In this document: positions 25,409 to 32,574 of the stretch, piece by piece
Numbering within the stretch: the stretch's first letter is position 1
How the letters are laid out: the number at the start of each line of letters is the position of its first letter
Assembly: GCF_008364825.1 (NCBI RefSeq)
Contig: NZ_VTTO01000004.1
Coordinates: 428,445-492,444, forward strand
DNA: 64,000 nucleotides
Direction of reading: 5' to 3'
Origin: Azospirillum sp. B21
GTDB lineage: Bacteria > Pseudomonadota > Alphaproteobacteria > Azospirillales > Azospirillaceae
Notes under the pieces: model-generated
What the model saw: only the letters and a program-made list of their open reading frames with translations
Told to the model about the DNA's origin: nothing
Database searches by the model: none
Translations under genes and position numbers: made by a program

Positions 25409-25480
25409 TTACTTCAGCAGGTCAAGGATCACCTTGATCAACTGAAGCACCAGGACCAGGAGTACGAGTGCTTTTTCCAC
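25409..25480 (-). CDS. Candidate 23-residue DinQ/TisB-like hydrophobic peptide
   Basis: A GTG start at 25480 opens a 23-codon frame. The product begins MEKALVLL and ends LQLIKVILDLLK, a single amphipathic, Leu/Val-rich membrane helix. A good ribosome site (GGGAG, 7-base spacing) precedes it, and a hairpin follows the TAA. A plausible sigma-70 promoter (TTGCCC-17-TATGCA on the minus strand, 25546-25574) gives a leader of about 60 bases that contains a GC hairpin (25507-25529). The composition and the LQLxxxxLxxLK ending resemble the SOS-linked type I toxins DinQ and TisB of E. coli. No antisense RNA has been shown. The frame is real in sequence; expression and toxicity are inference. Confidence 0.5.
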   Translation of the reverse strand: MEKALVLLVLVLQLIKVILDLLK

Positions 25481-25545
25481 TCTGTGCTCCCAGGTAGGTG
25501 GGACGCGGGCGGTGGCCTGTCCGCCGCCCGGTTCCCACCATTGCA

Positions 25546-25574
25546 TGCATAGCGATGCAGGGTGGTATGGGCAA
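25546..25574 (-). promoter_or_regulatory. Candidate promoter of the tiny peptide gene
   Basis: On the minus strand TTGCCC (25569-25574) and TATGCA (25546-25551) are separated by 17 bases. This would start transcription near 25539, about 59 bases before the peptide start codon. The match is moderate. Confidence 0.4.
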
Positions 25575-25765
25575 CGCGCATTCCACCGCACCGTGTTCAG
25601 ACCTCATCTATGATCAACCCGCGTTTTGGCGCGACTGAATCCTCCGCGTTCCCGACGGGTGGCGGCGTCGTGCGACAACGCCGGGCTGTGGTCATGAAAA
25701 CGCAAACAAGCTCTGTTACAAGCAGATGCCGATTTACTGCGGGATCGGCGCTGGCGGACCGAGCG

Positions 25766-27634
25766 ATGACTGTGCTGACCACCACCATAGCCGGGACCAA
25801 AGCCGGACTGACGGAAAGCGACCACGCCGGGTCCTACGGCGCGAACTGGAACGCCGTTCGTTCCGCCGATGGCGATGTCGCGGCGTTCGATTGGGCATCG
25901 GCCGTCGGGCTCTTGCGCTATGCCTTCCAACCCATCGTCCAGCTGCGGTCCGGCCGCTGCCATGGCTATGAGGCGCTGCTGCGCGGGTTCGAGCGCACCG
26001 GCTTTTCCAATGCCGGCGAATTGCTGGACGCCGCCGAGGCCGCAGGATTGCTGGCGATGGTGGAGACCGCGCTGCACGCCAAGGCGGTCGCCGCCTACCG
26101 CGCGCTGGCGGGCTGGAGCGAGGCGAAGCTGTTCCTGAACCTGGACGCCCGGCTGATCGGGCAGCCGGACTCACCCTGGCTGGCCCGTGACCCCGCGGCG
26201 TCCCGCAACAGCGGCATCGTGCTGGAACTGTCGGAGAGCCGTCCGGTGCCCCGCGGCGTCGCGGTGGACGCGGCGGTGGACCGCTACCGCCATGGCGGGG
26301 TCGCCATCGCCATCGACGATTTCGGCGTCGGCCATTCCGGTCTGCGGACGCTTTACGAGGCGCGGCCGGACTATGTGAAGATCGACCGCTTCTTCATCGC
26401 CGGCATCGACGCGGATTCGCGCAAGCGGGCGCTGGTGGCGGCCTTGGCCGGCCACGCCCATGCGCTGGGCATCCAGATCGTGGCGGAGGGGGTGGAGACC
26501 GTCGCCGAGTTCTACACCTGCCGGGATCTCGGCTGCGACTTCGCCCAGGGCTTCCTGATCGCCCGGCCGCGGGTGGATTTGACCGGGCTGCCCAACCGCT
26601 ATGCCATCGTCGAGGATCTCAACCGCCAGGACCGGCGCCAGCCCAGCGAGTCGCACCGCCGCCTGTCGGAGGTGATCGAGCGGCTGCCGCCGCTGCGGGT
26701 CGATTCGCGCAAGACCGAGTTGCTGGACTATTTCCGCCGTGACGGCAGCGCATCCATCGCCCCGATCGTGGACGAACAAGACCGGCCACTGGGGCTGATC
26801 CGGGAACGCGACCTGAAGCGCTTCGTCTATTCACGCTTCGGTGGGGAGTTGCTGCGCAACCGTGGATTGGGCGACCGGCTGGACGATCTGGTCATCCGCT
26901 CGCCGGTCTGCGACATCTCCATGCCGCTGGACCGGGTGATCGAAGCCTTCTCCACCGAATCCGCCGCCGACGGCATCATGATCGTCGAAGGCGGCGCGTA
27001 TGCCGGCGTGCTGTCGGGCGGCGCGCTGCTGCGGCTGGTGCATGAGCGCAATCTGGCGATGGCGACGGACCAGAACCCGCTGACGCGCCTGCCCGGCAAC
27101 GCCGCCATCCTGCGTCACATCGAAGGGGCGCTGGCCGATGGTGCGCGCAGCCATGTGCTGGCCTATCTGGATTTCGACAACTTCAAGCCCTTCAACGACA
27201 ATTTCGGTTTCCGCCAGGGCGACCGCGCCATCCTGATGTTCAGCGAGCGGCTGAAGGCCTGGGCCGGCAGCGCCGGGGCGGCCATCGACGCCGACGCTTT
27301 CGCCGGCCACATCGGCGGCGACGACTTCTTCCTGGGCGTCAGCGGCGGGGAGGAGGGCGAGGTGCTGGCCCGGCTGGCGGAACTGCTGGCCCTGTTTCGC
27401 TCCGACGCCGAAAGCCTGTACGACGCCGAAACGCGGGTCAGCGGCGGCTTCCTGGCGAAGGACCGCTATGGGGCGGTGCGGCGTTTTCCGCTGCTGGCGG
27501 CCAGCGGCGTCGCCGTGGTGATCCCGCCCGGCTGCCACGGCCTGACCCCGGACACCATCAACGCCGCCATCGCCGACCACAAGGCCACCGCCAAGGGGGC
27601 GGAGGACAAGCTGTGCGTGGCGCGGCTGGCGTGA
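25766..27634 (+). CDS. EAL-CBS-GGDEF protein, probable c-di-GMP phosphodiesterase
   Basis: The protein has about 622 residues. The EAL domain is intact: YEALLRGF, LNLD, ELSES, AIDDFGVGHSGL, VKIDRFF, AEGVET and the QG of CDFAQGF are all present. A CBS pair follows (about residues 310-430), then a GGDEF-like domain whose signature reads GGDDFF, so diguanylate cyclase activity is unlikely. It probably hydrolyses cyclic di-GMP, with CBS sensing of a nucleotide. ATG 25766 (MTVLTTT) was chosen; in-frame ATG 25694 is possible, but the intervening sequence is A/T-rich and weakly coding. No transmembrane helix is seen. Confidence 0.88.
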   Translation: MTVLTTTIAGTKAGLTESDHAGSYGANWNAVRSADGDVAAFDWASAVGLLRYAFQPIVQLRSGRCHGYEALLRGFERTGFSNAGELLDAAEAAGLLAMVETALHAKAVAAYRALAGWSEAKLFLNLDARLIGQPDSPWLARDPAASRNSGIVLELSESRPVPRGVAVDAAVDRYRHGGVAIAIDDFGVGHSGLRTLYEARPDYVKIDRFFIAGIDADSRKRALVAALAGHAHALGIQIVAEGVETVAEFYTCRDLGCDFAQGFLIARPRVDLTGLPNRYAIVEDLNRQDRRQPSESHRRLSEVIERLPPLRVDSRKTELLDYFRRDGSASIAPIVDEQDRPLGLIRERDLKRFVYSRFGGELLRNRGLGDRLDDLVIRSPVCDISMPLDRVIEAFSTESAADGIMIVEGGAYAGVLSGGALLRLVHERNLAMATDQNPLTRLPGNAAILRHIEGALADGARSHVLAYLDFDNFKPFNDNFGFRQGDRAILMFSERLKAWAGSAGAAIDADAFAGHIGGDDFFLGVSGGEEGEVLARLAELLALFRSDAESLYDAETRVSGGFLAKDRYGAVRRFPLLAASGVAVVIPPGCHGLTPDTINAAIADHKATAKGAEDKLCVARLA

Positions 27635-27669
27635 GGGGAGTCAGGGTGCGGTTGCCCCCTCCCTCACGC
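27629..27669. terminator. Dyad spanning both stop codons of convergent genes
   Basis: GCGTGAGGG (27629-27637) and CCCTCACGC (27661-27669) are perfect inverted copies. Each contains the stop codon of one gene, so the structure is symmetric for both directions. It is a probable bidirectional terminator, without a T-run. Confidence 0.55.
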
Positions 27670-28443
27670 GTAATCCCGGAAGCTCTCCGCCGTCGCGCGG
27701 TCGTAACCCAGGCTGGCACGCAGGAGCTGCAACGTGTAGGGCTCGCGCGCCGCACCGCGGCGCAACTCCTCCACCGTCATCTCCTCCACCAGCCGCCCGC
27801 GGTTCATCACCGCCAGCCGGTCGCACAGATTGGCGACGACGGCGAGGTTGTGGGTGACCAGCACCATGGTCAGGCCATGCTCGGCCCGCAGGCGGCGCAG
27901 CAGGTTCAGGATCTCCGCCTGGACCGAGACGTCGAGGGCGGAGGTCGGCTCGTCCAGCAGCAGGACGCGGGGCTCCAGAACCAGGGCGCGGGCGATGGCG
28001 ACGCGCTGGCGCTGGCCGCCGGAGAGCTGGTGCGGATAGCGGAAGCGGAAGGCGGGGCCGAGCCCGACATCGCGCAGCACCCGGTCGATGCGGGCGTCGG
28101 CATCGCCCAGCCCATGGATGGCGATCGGCTCGGCCAGGATGCGGTCCACGGTGTGGCGGGGGTGCAGCGAGCCGTAGGGGTCCTGGAACACCATCTGGCA
28201 GAGCTTGTAGAAGCCCTTTTGCCTCTTCGGTCCCTGCTCCGTGCCGGCGACGGCGATGCGGCCGGTCCAGTCGTCGTTCAGGCCGCTGACCGCGCGCAGG
28301 ACGGTGGACTTGCCGGAGCCTGACTCGCCGACCAGTCCGAAGCTTTCCCCCTCCCGCACCGACAGGGTGACGCCGTCCACCGCGGTGACGGCGTCGGCGC
28401 CATCGCCGAAACTGACCCGCAAATCTTGGATGTCGATCATCAT
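27664..28443 (-). CDS. Peptide/nickel ABC transporter ATP-binding protein (DppF-like)
   Basis: The 259-residue ATPase has Walker A GESGSGKST, the signature LSGGQRQRVAIARAL and Walker B VLLLDEPTSALD, followed by the H-loop (VLVTHNL). It is the second ATPase of an Opp/Dpp-type importer. It begins 1 base after the stop of the preceding ATPase gene in the operon dppB-C-D-F. The substrate cannot be assigned, because the binding-protein gene is not in the operon. Confidence 0.93.
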   Translation of the reverse strand: MMIDIQDLRVSFGDGADAVTAVDGVTLSVREGESFGLVGESGSGKSTVLRAVSGLNDDWTGRIAVAGTEQGPKRQKGFYKLCQMVFQDPYGSLHPRHTVDRILAEPIAIHGLGDADARIDRVLRDVGLGPAFRFRYPHQLSGGQRQRVAIARALVLEPRVLLLDEPTSALDVSVQAEILNLLRRLRAEHGLTMVLVTHNLAVVANLCDRLAVMNRGRLVEEMTVEELRRGAAREPYTLQLLRASLGYDRATAESFRDYA

Positions 28444-28444
28444 C

Positions 28445-29305
28445 CTACGCCTCCAGCCACGCGGGGTCGCGGCTCAGCACCGGCAGGTCGCCCGGCGGCT
28501 CGTCGATCTTCGGCAGGCTGGCCAGCAGGCCGCGGGTGTAGGGGTGTTGGGCGGCGTGCAGGTCCGACGCGCGGCAGCTCTCCACCACCCGGCCGGCATA
28601 CATGATCAGGATGCGGTCGCAGAAGGAGGCGACGAGGTTCAAATCGTGGCTGACGAAGATCATGCCCATGCCGCGCTGGGAACAGAGGTCGTCCAGGATC
28701 GCCAGCACCTGCATCTGTACAGTGACGTCCAGCGCCGAAGTCGGCTCGTCGGCGATCAGCAGGTCGGGGTCGGGGATCAGCATCATCGCGATCATGATGC
28801 GCTGGCCCATGCCGCCCGACACCTCGTGCGGGTAGCGGTCATAGACGCGCTCCGGATCGCGGATGCGCACGGCGGCCAGCATCTCCAGCGCGCGGCGCTT
28901 CGCCTCGGCGGCGCCGGCCTTGCTGTGGACGCGGTAGGCCTCGGCGATCTGGCGGCCGACGGTCATCACCGGGTTGAGCGAGTATTTCGGATCCTGCATC
29001 ACCATGGCGATGCGCCGGCCGCGGATGTCGCGCATGCGCTTGGCCGAGGCCGTCAGCAGATCCTCGCCGTTGAAGGCCAGCCGGTCGGCGGTGACCCGGC
29101 CCGGCGGCGGCACGAGGCGCAGGATGGAGCGGCCGGTCATCGACTTGCCGGAGCCCGACTCGCCGACGATGCCCAGCTTTTCCCGACCCAGCGTGAAGGA
29201 GACGCCGCGCACCGCCTCGGCCATACCGGTGCGGGTCGGGAAAGCGACGCGGAGGTTGGAGACTTCCAGCAGGGGGGCGTTGTCCGTCGTCTTTCTATCG
29301 GTCAT
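28445..29305 (-). CDS. Peptide/nickel ABC transporter ATP-binding protein (DppD-like)
   Basis: The 286-residue ATPase has Walker A GESGSGKSM, the signature SGGMGQRIMIAMML and Walker B LLIADEPTSALD, with the C-terminal DppD/OppD extension (HPYTRGLLASLP). It energises uptake together with the DppF-like protein. ATG 29305 (MTDRKTTD) was chosen 2 bases after the permease stop. The longer frame reads back through the permease gene and is not real. Confidence 0.93.
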   Translation of the reverse strand: MTDRKTTDNAPLLEVSNLRVAFPTRTGMAEAVRGVSFTLGREKLGIVGESGSGKSMTGRSILRLVPPPGRVTADRLAFNGEDLLTASAKRMRDIRGRRIAMVMQDPKYSLNPVMTVGRQIAEAYRVHSKAGAAEAKRRALEMLAAVRIRDPERVYDRYPHEVSGGMGQRIMIAMMLIPDPDLLIADEPTSALDVTVQMQVLAILDDLCSQRGMGMIFVSHDLNLVASFCDRILIMYAGRVVESCRASDLHAAQHPYTRGLLASLPKIDEPPGDLPVLSRDPAWLEA

Positions 29306-29307
29306 CG

Positions 29308-30228
29308 TCAGTCCCCCTTCGGGTCCAGCACGTCGCGCAGCCCGTCGCCCAGCAGGTTGAAGCCCAGGCTGACGATGAAGATGGCGAATCCCGGCATGGC
29401 GGCGACCCACCATTGCTCCAGCACATATTGCCGGCCGCTGGCGATCATTGCCCCCCATTCTGGCAGCGGCGGCTGGGCGCCCAGCCCGAGGAAGCCAAGG
29501 CCGGCGGCAGTCAGAATCACGCCGGCCATGTCCAGCGTCGTCCGCACGATCAGCGAGGCGACGCACAGCGGCATGATGTGGCCGAGGATGATGCGCAGGC
29601 TGGACGCTCCCTGCAGCCGGGCGGCGCTGATGAAGTCGGCGCGGCGGACGGTCAGCGTCTCCGCCCGCGCGATGCGGGCATAGGGCGGCCAGGAGGTGAT
29701 GGCGATGGCGATCACCGCATTCTCGATGCCGGGGCCGAGCGCGGCGACGAAGGCCAGCGCCAGGATCAGCTTGGGGAAGGCCAGCGCGATGTCGGTGATC
29801 CGCATCAGCACGGTATCGACCCAGCCGCCGAAATAGCCGGCGACCGTGCCGATCACCAGCCCGGCCAGCGGCGCCGTCGCCGCCACCAGCGCCACGATCA
29901 TCAGCGTCAGCCGTGCGCCGTGGATCAGGCGGGAGAGGATGTCGCGCCCGAAGGCATCGGTGCCCAGCCAATGGGCGGCGCTCGGCGGCAGCAACCGGTT
30001 GTTCAAATCCTGGGCATAGGGGTGGTAGGGCGCCAGCACCGGGGCCAGTGCCGCGACGATGACCAGGGCCAGCACGATCAGCAGCCCGGCGACGGCCAGC
30101 CGGTTGCGGCGGAAGGCGGTCCAGCCGGCCCAGGCGCGGCCCAGCCGGGCCTGCGCACGGGACTGTGGCGTGTCGGTGGTCAGCCAGTCGCGCCAGCCGG
30201 CGGATCGGGGGTCGGTGCGCGCGGTCAT
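29308..30228 (-). CDS. Peptide/nickel ABC transporter permease (DppC-like)
   Basis: The 306-residue inner-membrane permease has an N-terminal OppC_N segment (FRRNRLAVAGLLIVLALVIVAALAP), about six helices, and the EAA loop that contacts the ATPases (EAA-like ARLQGASSLRIILGHIMPL). Its ATG overlaps the dppB-like stop as ATGA, a 4-base overlap typical of coupled translation. Confidence 0.93.
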   Translation of the reverse strand: MTARTDPRSAGWRDWLTTDTPQSRAQARLGRAWAGWTAFRRNRLAVAGLLIVLALVIVAALAPVLAPYHPYAQDLNNRLLPPSAAHWLGTDAFGRDILSRLIHGARLTLMIVALVAATAPLAGLVIGTVAGYFGGWVDTVLMRITDIALAFPKLILALAFVAALGPGIENAVIAIAITSWPPYARIARAETLTVRRADFISAARLQGASSLRIILGHIMPLCVASLIVRTTLDMAGVILTAAGLGFLGLGAQPPLPEWGAMIASGRQYVLEQWWVAAMPGFAIFIVSLGFNLLGDGLRDVLDPKGD

Positions 30229-31235
30229 CGGGCTCGGGGATCCAGAAGGCGATAGAGCAGGTCGGACAGCAGGTTCAGCGCGATGAAGACCGCGCCGACC
30301 ACCAGCGTCCCGCCCAGCACCGCGTTCATGTCGGCGCTGAGCAGCGAATTGGTGATGTAGAGCCCCAGGCCGGGCCAGGCGAACACCGTCTCGGTCAGCA
30401 CCGACCCCTCCAGCAGCCCGGCATAGGACAGGGCAATGACGGTGATCAGCGGCACCGCGATGTTGCGCAGCGCATGGCCCCAGACCACGCGGGTCTCCGA
30501 CATTCCTTTCACCCGGGCGGTGGTGATGTATTCCTGGCGCAGTTGGTCCAGCATGAAGCCGCGCGTCATCCGCGCGATGTAGGCGACGCTGTAGAGGCCG
30601 AGGATGGCGGACGGCAGCACCAGATGCTGGACGGCATTCCAGAAGATGTCGGTTTCGCCGGCCAGCAGGGCATCGACGGTGACGATGCCGGTCACCGCAT
30701 CGACCATTCCCTCATAGAAGACGTCGACCCGGCCCGGTCCAGGCACCCAGTCCAGCTTGGCGTAGAACAGCAGCAGCGCCATCAGACCCAGCCAGAAGAT
30801 CGGCAGCGAATGACCGATCAGGCCGAGGAGGCGGATGGCATGGTCGGGCCAGCGCCCGCGATTGACGGCGGCGAACACCCCGGCCGGTACGCCCAGCACC
30901 GCGCCGATGACGACCGCGACCGTCGCCAGTTCCAGCGTTGCCGGGAAGACACGCAGCACATCCTCCAGCACCGGGCGGGAGGTCAGCACCGAGGTGCCGA
31001 GGTCGCCCTGAGCCACGTCGCCGACATAGCGGAGGAACTGCTGCCACAGCGGCAGGTCGAGGCCCAGCTGCGTGCGCATCTGCGCATAGCTTTCGGCATT
31101 CGCCCGGTCGCCGAGCGCCGACAGGACCGGATCGATCGGCACCACGCGCCCGATCAGGAATGTGACCAGCAGTAGGCCCAGCAGGGTGGCGGCCACCGTG
31201 ACCAGCAGGGTCAGGCCGCGTTTCAGCGTAGGCAA
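30225..31235 (-). CDS. Peptide/nickel ABC transporter permease (DppB-like)
   Basis: The 336-residue permease has the family N-terminus (LKRGLTLLVTVAATLLGLLLVTFLIGR), about six helices and an EAA loop (YITTARVKGMSETRVVWGHALRN). The best start is TTG 31235, with GGGAG five bases upstream; no ATG fits, and the open frame continues without family similarity. It is first in the four-gene operon. The substrate-binding subunit that usually precedes dppB is missing, and its place is taken by a composite palindromic element. Confidence 0.9.
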   Translation of the reverse strand: MPTLKRGLTLLVTVAATLLGLLLVTFLIGRVVPIDPVLSALGDRANAESYAQMRTQLGLDLPLWQQFLRYVGDVAQGDLGTSVLTSRPVLEDVLRVFPATLELATVAVVIGAVLGVPAGVFAAVNRGRWPDHAIRLLGLIGHSLPIFWLGLMALLLFYAKLDWVPGPGRVDVFYEGMVDAVTGIVTVDALLAGETDIFWNAVQHLVLPSAILGLYSVAYIARMTRGFMLDQLRQEYITTARVKGMSETRVVWGHALRNIAVPLITVIALSYAGLLEGSVLTETVFAWPGLGLYITNSLLSADMNAVLGGTLVVGAVFIALNLLSDLLYRLLDPRAR

Positions 31236-31365
31236 GAGGACTCCCTCGCGGTTGGACGCGCCCAGTCGAACGCGCTCAAGGGAATCACAGTCGGGGCTTT
31301 GTGCAAAGCCCGTCAAGGGCATAGGGGGGATGGGGGGTGGCGTGGGTGCTGTGGATGCGCCGCTT

Positions 31366-31491
31366 GCCCCCTCCCTATCCCTCCCCCGCGTTCCGCGGGA
31401 GAGGGGATTGGCTGCTAGGTAGCGTGACGATTTGCAAAAGAGCGGCGGAGTTCCCTCTCCCGCTTGAGCGGGGGAGGGTTAGGGAGGGGGC
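31366..31491. repeat. Composite palindromic element, 126 bp
   Basis: The ends GCCCCCTCCCTA... (31366-31387) and ...TAGGGAGGGGGC (31470-31491) are inverted copies with one mismatch in 22 bases. Each end carries its own small hairpin (CCCGCG/CGCGGG and CCCGC/GCGGG), and the centre holds TTTGCAAAAGAGCGGCGGAG. It occupies the space between the starts of the dppB-like gene and the end of trxB; no gene is seen there. Confidence 0.8.
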
Positions 31492-31518
31492 ATCCGTCGC
31501 TTGAACTCAACCCTCAGC

Positions 31519-32523
31519 TCACCAGGTCCCCGCCGGGCTGGGATCGCCATGGGCACCGGCGGCCGGCTCGTGGTGGGCGAGCCAGCGCTCGGCCTCCAGC
31601 GCGGCCATGCAGCCCATGCCGGCGGCGGTGACCGCCTGACGGTAAACCTTGTCCTTCACGTCGCCGGCGGCGAAGACGCCGGGGATGTTGGTGGCGGTCG
31701 AATCGGGCACGGTGACGATGTAGCCCGACTCGTCCATCTCCACCTTGCCCTGGAAGATGCCGGTCGCCGGCACATGGCCGATGGCGACGAAGACGCCGGC
31801 CACCGGAATGACGCGCTCCTCGCCCGACTTGACGTTCTTCACGCGCACGCCGGTGACGGCGCGCGGATTGCCCATCGTCCCGTCGCCCTCGCCGACGATC
31901 TCCTCGACCGTGCTGTCCCAAACCACCTCGATCTTCGGGTGGCGGAACAGGCGGTCCTGCATGATGCGTTCGGCGCGGAAGCTGTCGCGGCGGTGGATGA
32001 CCGTCACCTTGGTGGCGTGGTTGGTCAGGTACAGCGCCTCCTCCACCGCGGAGTTGCCACCGCCGATCACCGCCACCTCCTTGCCGCGGAAGAAGAAGCC
32101 GTCGCAGGTGGCGCAGGCCGACACGCCGAAGCCGCGATAGATCTCTTCCGTCGAGATGCCGAGCCAGCGCGCCTGGGCGCCGGTGGCGATGATGACGCTG
32201 TCGGCGGTGTAGGTGTCGCCGCTGTCGCCCTTGCAGACGAAGGGACGCCGGGTGAAGTCGACGTCGGTGATCAGGTCGAACACCATCTTCGTGCCGACAT
32301 GCTCCGCCTGCTTCTGCATCTGCTCCATCAGCCAGGGGCCCTGGATCGGATCGGCGAAGCCGGGGAAATTCTCCACATCGGTGGTGATCATCAGCTGGCC
32401 GCCCGGCTGCATGCCCTGGACCATCAGCGGTTCCAGATTGGCGCGCGCGGCATAGATGGCGGCGGTGTAGCCGGCCGGGCCGGCGCCGATGATGAGGACC
32501 TTGGTGTGGTGCGTGGTGGCCAT
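31519..32523 (-). CDS. trxB: Thioredoxin reductase (NADPH)
   Basis: The 334-residue flavoprotein reduces thioredoxin with NADPH. It has the FAD motif GAGPAGYTAAIYAARA near residue 14, the redox-active disulfide CATC in SACATCDGFF, and the NADPH motif GGGNSAVEEAL. The C-terminal FAD motif (FAAGDVKD) is complete, and the length is normal. Its start ATG 32523 lies 51 bases after the stop of the upstream unknown gene, so the two may be co-transcribed. Confidence 0.96.
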   Translation of the reverse strand: MATTHHTKVLIIGAGPAGYTAAIYAARANLEPLMVQGMQPGGQLMITTDVENFPGFADPIQGPWLMEQMQKQAEHVGTKMVFDLITDVDFTRRPFVCKGDSGDTYTADSVIIATGAQARWLGISTEEIYRGFGVSACATCDGFFFRGKEVAVIGGGNSAVEEALYLTNHATKVTVIHRRDSFRAERIMQDRLFRHPKIEVVWDSTVEEIVGEGDGTMGNPRAVTGVRVKNVKSGEERVIPVAGVFVAIGHVPATGIFQGKVEMDESGYIVTVPDSTATNIPGVFAAGDVKDKVYRQAVTAAGMGCMAALEAERWLAHHEPAAGAHGDPSPAGTW

Positions 32524-32574
32524 GGGTCTGATCCCGCAGTGATCGGCAGAAGGGAGTTTGCGATTGGAACGGTT

